Source: Streptomyces seoulensis (lineage in GTDB: Bacteria; Actinomycetota; Actinomycetes; Streptomycetales; Streptomycetaceae). Taken from it: a stretch of DNA of 64,000 bases. The translations under genes were made by a program, and so were the position numbers. This document shows, piece by piece, positions 61,370 to 64,000 of the stretch. The notes beneath the pieces were generated by a model. That model was not told where the DNA came from, ran no database searches, and saw only the letters and a list, made by a program, of their open reading frames with translations. Location of the stretch: positions 409,001 to 473,000 of the forward strand of contig NZ_AP025667.1 in NCBI RefSeq assembly GCF_022846655.1, read 5' to 3'. The first letter of the stretch is position 1; the number at the start of each line of letters is the position of its first letter.

Positions 61370-62314
61370 TCACCGCGGAGGTCCCACCAGCCTCAGCGCC
61401 TCCCGTGTGTTGTGTTCCGCGATCGACCGCATGGCCTCGCGGTGGGGGAAGTCGCCGTCCAGGAGGCGGAGAGGGCCCGCGACCAGGGAGAGGTGGAGGG
61501 CGAGGGTGTGGAGGGCCAGACGGGTGGGGTCCAGGGCCGGCCGCGCCAGGGCCGCGTAATGAGGGCCGAAGCGGAGGCGCAGGAAGGCGTGTTCGTGTTC
61601 GGGGTCGAAGTGGGTGAGCCCCTCGATGTCGATCAGGACGGGGTGGGCGTCGGCGTCGAGGAGGACGTGGTCGGGGCCCAGTTCGCCGTGGACCAGGGAG
61701 TAGCTGGTGCGGGGCGCCACCGCCGCGTGCAGTTCGCGCAGGCGGTCGGACAGCGCCGGGTGGGCCGCGCTGATTCCGGTGTCGCGGGCTGACGCCTCGG
61801 TCAGGTCGCGGAGGGCTCGGGTCAGGGTCAGTCCCTCGCTGGTCGCCGACGACGTGTGGCCGGGGCACGGGGAGGTGTGGGCGGCCATGTGGTCCAGGGT
61901 CTCGGCCAGCTCCGCCAGGGCCTTGGCCGCTCGGGGCGGGTCGGTGGTGAAGGCCGTCTCCAGGGTGCCGCCCGGGATGTCCTCCACCAGGGCCAGGTCG
62001 TCGGGCTCGGAGGCGTACAGGAGGTGGGGCGTGCGGGCGCCCGCCGCGTGCAGGGTGTGGTGCGCGTCCAGGAAGGGCGCCAGACCGGATGCGGGGGCGC
62101 GGGGGTCCGTCGGCACACTCGGCCAGAAGTTCTCCTGTGGCGCCCAGCTATATGCGATCACGGTCGGCGGGGCGCCCGTGCCGGTCAGGGTGAGCCGGTA
62201 CACCCCCTTCTTCGAGCCACCGCGCAGCCGTTCCACCCCGGTGACCCGGCATCCCGGACCCAGCCCCTCCCGCACCAGTCGTCGCAGTTCCGAAGGCTCT
62301 GTGAAAGCGCGCAT
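61370..62314 (-). CDS. Aminoglycoside-phosphotransferase-like kinase
   Basis: This 314-aa protein has the APH/choline kinase fold. The catalytic loop is LVHGELGPDHVLLD and the Mg site is VLIDIEGLTHFDPEHE. The N-lobe has LRGGSKKGVYRLTL and VEDIPGGTL. The family includes resistance enzymes and small-molecule kinases such as those acting on homoserine or macrolides. The gene is divergent from TIGR03084/AtuA, so the substrate may be unrelated. The ATG has no obvious Shine-Dalgarno. Confidence 0.88.
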   Translation of the reverse strand: MRAFTEPSELRRLVREGLGPGCRVTGVERLRGGSKKGVYRLTLTGTGAPPTVIAYSWAPQENFWPSVPTDPRAPASGLAPFLDAHHTLHAAGARTPHLLYASEPDDLALVEDIPGGTLETAFTTDPPRAAKALAELAETLDHMAAHTSPCPGHTSSATSEGLTLTRALRDLTEASARDTGISAAHPALSDRLRELHAAVAPRTSYSLVHGELGPDHVLLDADAHPVLIDIEGLTHFDPEHEHAFLRLRFGPHYAALARPALDPTRLALHTLALHLSLVAGPLRLLDGDFPHREAMRSIAEHNTREALRLVGPPR

Positions 62315-62375
62315 CCGGCGAACCTAGCCGCGAGGGACGAGGCGTCGGCACCGAATTTCCGGCCCGGAATTAATG

Positions 62376-62387
62376 CAAGCACGCTTG
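62376..62387 (+). promoter_or_regulatory. Probable TetR-type operator
   Basis: CAAGCACGCTTG is a perfect 5-bp palindrome around AC, 33 bp upstream of the TIGR03084 start and overlapping the likely promoter (CTTGATTGTTTCTTGCC). This form is usual for TetR repressors of acyl-CoA degradation operons. Confidence 0.6.
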
Positions 62388-62420
62388 ATTGTTTCTTGCC
62401 CCGCTGCCATGCTCCTGCCC

Positions 62421-63248
62421 ATGTCCGATCCGACGCCCGTCTTCGACGACCTGCGTGAGGAAAGCCGGGAACTCGACCTGCTCGTGGCCGAGTTGACCGA
62501 GAAGGAGTGGGCACGCGCGACGCCCGCTCCCCGCTGGAGCATCGCCCACCAGATCGCCCATCTGCACTGGACCGACCGCGCAGCCCTGCTCGCCATGAGC
62601 GACGAGGCGGCCTTCCGGAAGTTCGCCGAGCAGGCGCTCACCTCGCCCGACTCCTTCGTGGACGACGGCGCCGACGAAGGCGCCCGGCTCGGCTCCGCCG
62701 AACTGCTCACCCGCTGGCGGGACGGCCGGCGGTCGCTCGACCGGGCCCTGCGGGAGGCGGCCGCGCGGCACACACGGTTCCCGTGGTTCGGGCCGCCCAT
62801 GTCGGCCGCCGCCATGGCCACCGGCCGGCTCATGGAGACCTGGGCCCACGGCCAGGATGTGGCGGACGCCCTGGGTGTGGTGCGCGCACCCACCGACCGA
62901 CTCCGGCATGTGGTCCGTATCGGCGTGCGGGCCCGGAACTTCGCCTTCGGGGTACGAGGGCTGCCCGCGCCGGAGGAGGAGTTCCGCGTCGAGGTCCGCG
63001 CGCCCTCGGGCGAGCTGTGGACCTACGGACCCGAGGACGCCGCGCAACGGGTCACCGGCCCGGCGGTCGATCTCTGCCTGCTCGTCACCCAGCGCGCCCA
63101 CCGCGCAGACCTCGCCCTGATCGCCGAGGGCCCGGACGCCGACCGCTGGCTGGACATCGCCCAAGCCTTCGCGGGACCGCCCGGCGCCGGGCGCACACCC
63201 CAGGAGGCCGAGCCCGGGAAGCCCGAGCCCGAGGAGCCCGGACGGTGA
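62421..63248 (+). CDS. TIGR03084-family metal-binding protein
   Basis: ATG at 62421 (MSDPTPVFDDLREESRELDL) gives 275 aa. It is a DinB/maleylpyruvate-isomerase-like metal protein with WSIAHQIAHLHWTDR near residues 39-53 and METWAHGQDVADALG near 138-152. These Trp/His clusters would hold a divalent metal. The C-terminal part and a Pro/Glu-rich tail are variable. It is the first gene of a unit with AtuA, overlapped by 4 bp, and such operons break down isoprenoid- or leucine-derived acyl-CoAs. Confidence 0.93.
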   Translation: MSDPTPVFDDLREESRELDLLVAELTEKEWARATPAPRWSIAHQIAHLHWTDRAALLAMSDEAAFRKFAEQALTSPDSFVDDGADEGARLGSAELLTRWRDGRRSLDRALREAAARHTRFPWFGPPMSAAAMATGRLMETWAHGQDVADALGVVRAPTDRLRHVVRIGVRARNFAFGVRGLPAPEEEFRVEVRAPSGELWTYGPEDAAQRVTGPAVDLCLLVTQRAHRADLALIAEGPDADRWLDIAQAFAGPPGAGRTPQEAEPGKPEPEEPGR

Positions 63249-64000
63249 CCCCGGCCCCGCTGCGCGTCGGCAACTTCTCCGGCTTCTACGGCGACCGGGC
63301 CGGCGCCCTGCGCGAGATGCTCACCGGCGGCGAGGTCGACGTGCTCACCGGGGACTATCTCGCCGAGCTGACCATGCTCATCCTCGGCCGCGACCGGCTG
63401 AAGGACCCCGGCGCCGGGTACGCCCGCACCTTCGCGCGCCAACTGGAGGACTGCCTCGGGCTCGCGCACGAGCGCGGGGTGCGGATCGTCACCAACGCGG
63501 GCGGACTCGCCCCGGCCGGACTCGCCGACAAGGTACGGGAGTCGGCGGAGCGGCTCGGCATACCCGTGCGGGTCGCGCACGTGGAGGGGGACGACCTCAC
63601 CTCCGCCCACCCCGGCACCCTCGCCGCCCACGCCTACCTCGGCGGCTTCGGCATCGCGGAGTGTCTGCGGGCCGGGGCCGACGTGGTGATCACCGGCCGG
63701 GTGACCGACGCGGCCCTCGTCACCGGGCCCGCCGCCGCCCACTTCGGGTGGGGCCCCGGGGACCACGACCAGCTCGCCGGGGCCGTCGTCGCCGGGCATC
63801 TGCTGGAGTGCGGGACCCAGGTCACCGGCGGCAACTACGCCTTCTTCCGGGACGGCGACGTACGCCGTCCCGGCTTCCCGCTCGCCGAGATCCACGCCGA
63901 CGGCAGCAGCGTCGTCACCAAGCACCCCGGCACCGGAGGCTTCGTCGACACCGGCACGGTCACCGCCCAGCTCCTCTACGAGACGGGGGGCGCCCGGTAC
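63245..64000 (+). CDS. AtuA-like (DUF1446) protein, N-terminal part, runs off window
   Basis: GTG at 63245 overlaps the previous stop (GTGA). The frame is open to the window edge, giving about 252 residues that begin VTPAPLRVGNFSGFYGDRAG. Motifs of the acyclic terpene utilisation AtuA family include DVLTGDYLAELTMLILGR, RIVTNAGGLAPAGLADKV, DVVITGRVTDAALVTGP, and TQVTGGNYAFF. It probably acts with an acyl-CoA carboxylase and dehydrogenase encoded beyond the window. The C-terminus is missing here. Confidence 0.92.
   Translation, partial: MTPAPLRVGNFSGFYGDRAGALREMLTGGEVDVLTGDYLAELTMLILGRDRLKDPGAGYARTFARQLEDCLGLAHERGVRIVTNAGGLAPAGLADKVRESAERLGIPVRVAHVEGDDLTSAHPGTLAAHAYLGGFGIAECLRAGADVVITGRVTDAALVTGPAAAHFGWGPGDHDQLAGAVVAGHLLECGTQVTGGNYAFFRDGDVRRPGFPLAEIHADGSSVVTKHPGTGGFVDTGTVTAQLLYETGGARY

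Overview
The window is a stretch of high-GC actinobacterial chromosome and almost certainly comes from Streptomyces. The evidence is the very strong GC bias at third codon positions, frequent GTG/TTG starts, a stand-alone groEL2-type chaperonin gene behind tandem CIRCE operators, WhiJ-like XRE/DUF397 genes, futalosine-pathway menaquinone genes, and many families typical of Streptomyces (DUF3027, DUF4031, DUF2530, DUF2771, DUF5701). I saw no insertion sequence, prophage, CRISPR array, tRNA/rRNA gene or polyketide/NRPS cluster. It reads as core-chromosome housekeeping DNA with scattered accessory genes.

Layout. 1-3500: the 3' end of threonine synthase overlapping a CysO-like sulfur carrier, a cold-shock gene, and groEL2 with two CIRCE boxes. 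3500-7750: two uncharacterised minus-strand genes (one a winged-helix protein with a zinc ribbon and a strong hairpin in its leader), a hexapeptide acetyltransferase, and a WhiJ-like module (XRE regulator plus DUF397, divergent from two tiny coupled genes). 7750-10900: an Old Yellow Enzyme, two VOC proteins and a small secreted protein. 10866-14281: a MurNAc uptake and recycling operon (RpiR regulator, MurQ etherase, PTS EIIBC). 14337-19200: small conserved genes, a DinB-GNAT fusion, an HD hydrolase, CutC, DUF5701 and a Tyr/Pro-repeat membrane protein.

19269-27520: a HelD/HelR-type RNA polymerase recycling ATPase, a Tat-exported protein, a 68-aa protein, and an XPB helicase downstream of a large helicase-associated/WYL protein. 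27657-34041: an HAAS-like membrane protein, a HAD phosphatase, a cold-shock-domain protein with a C-terminal extension, a lipoprotein-mqnB-mqnD operon, and an MFS protein. 34324-38477: DUF3027 followed by a 1043-aa sacsin/Hsp90-like ATPase. 38478-45416: two tandem paralogous secreted proteins behind a perfect 18-bp inverted repeat, a CtpE-like P-type ATPase, and a secreted GH92 alpha-mannosidase with repeated LacI-type operators.

45568-54047: DUF2530, a purine permease, a ribbon-helix-helix protein, a MarR-MFS operon that is probably leaderless, an inositol-monophosphatase-like protein with altered metal ligands, a 2'-5' RNA ligase with a 28-codon membrane-peptide ORF, an aldo/keto reductase, an SGNH hydrolase and an anchored beta-propeller protein. 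54109-64000: serC, a FAD/Fe-S dehydrogenase overlapping a metallophosphoesterase, a FemX-like protein, an EamA transporter preceded by a 31-codon coupled ORF, an APH-like kinase, and the start of a catabolic operon (TIGR03084 protein plus AtuA) behind a TetR-type palindrome.

All functional calls come from reading the sequence and from recalled family features. No alignment or search was run. Start codons were chosen from Shine-Dalgarno spacing and conserved N-termini where possible.
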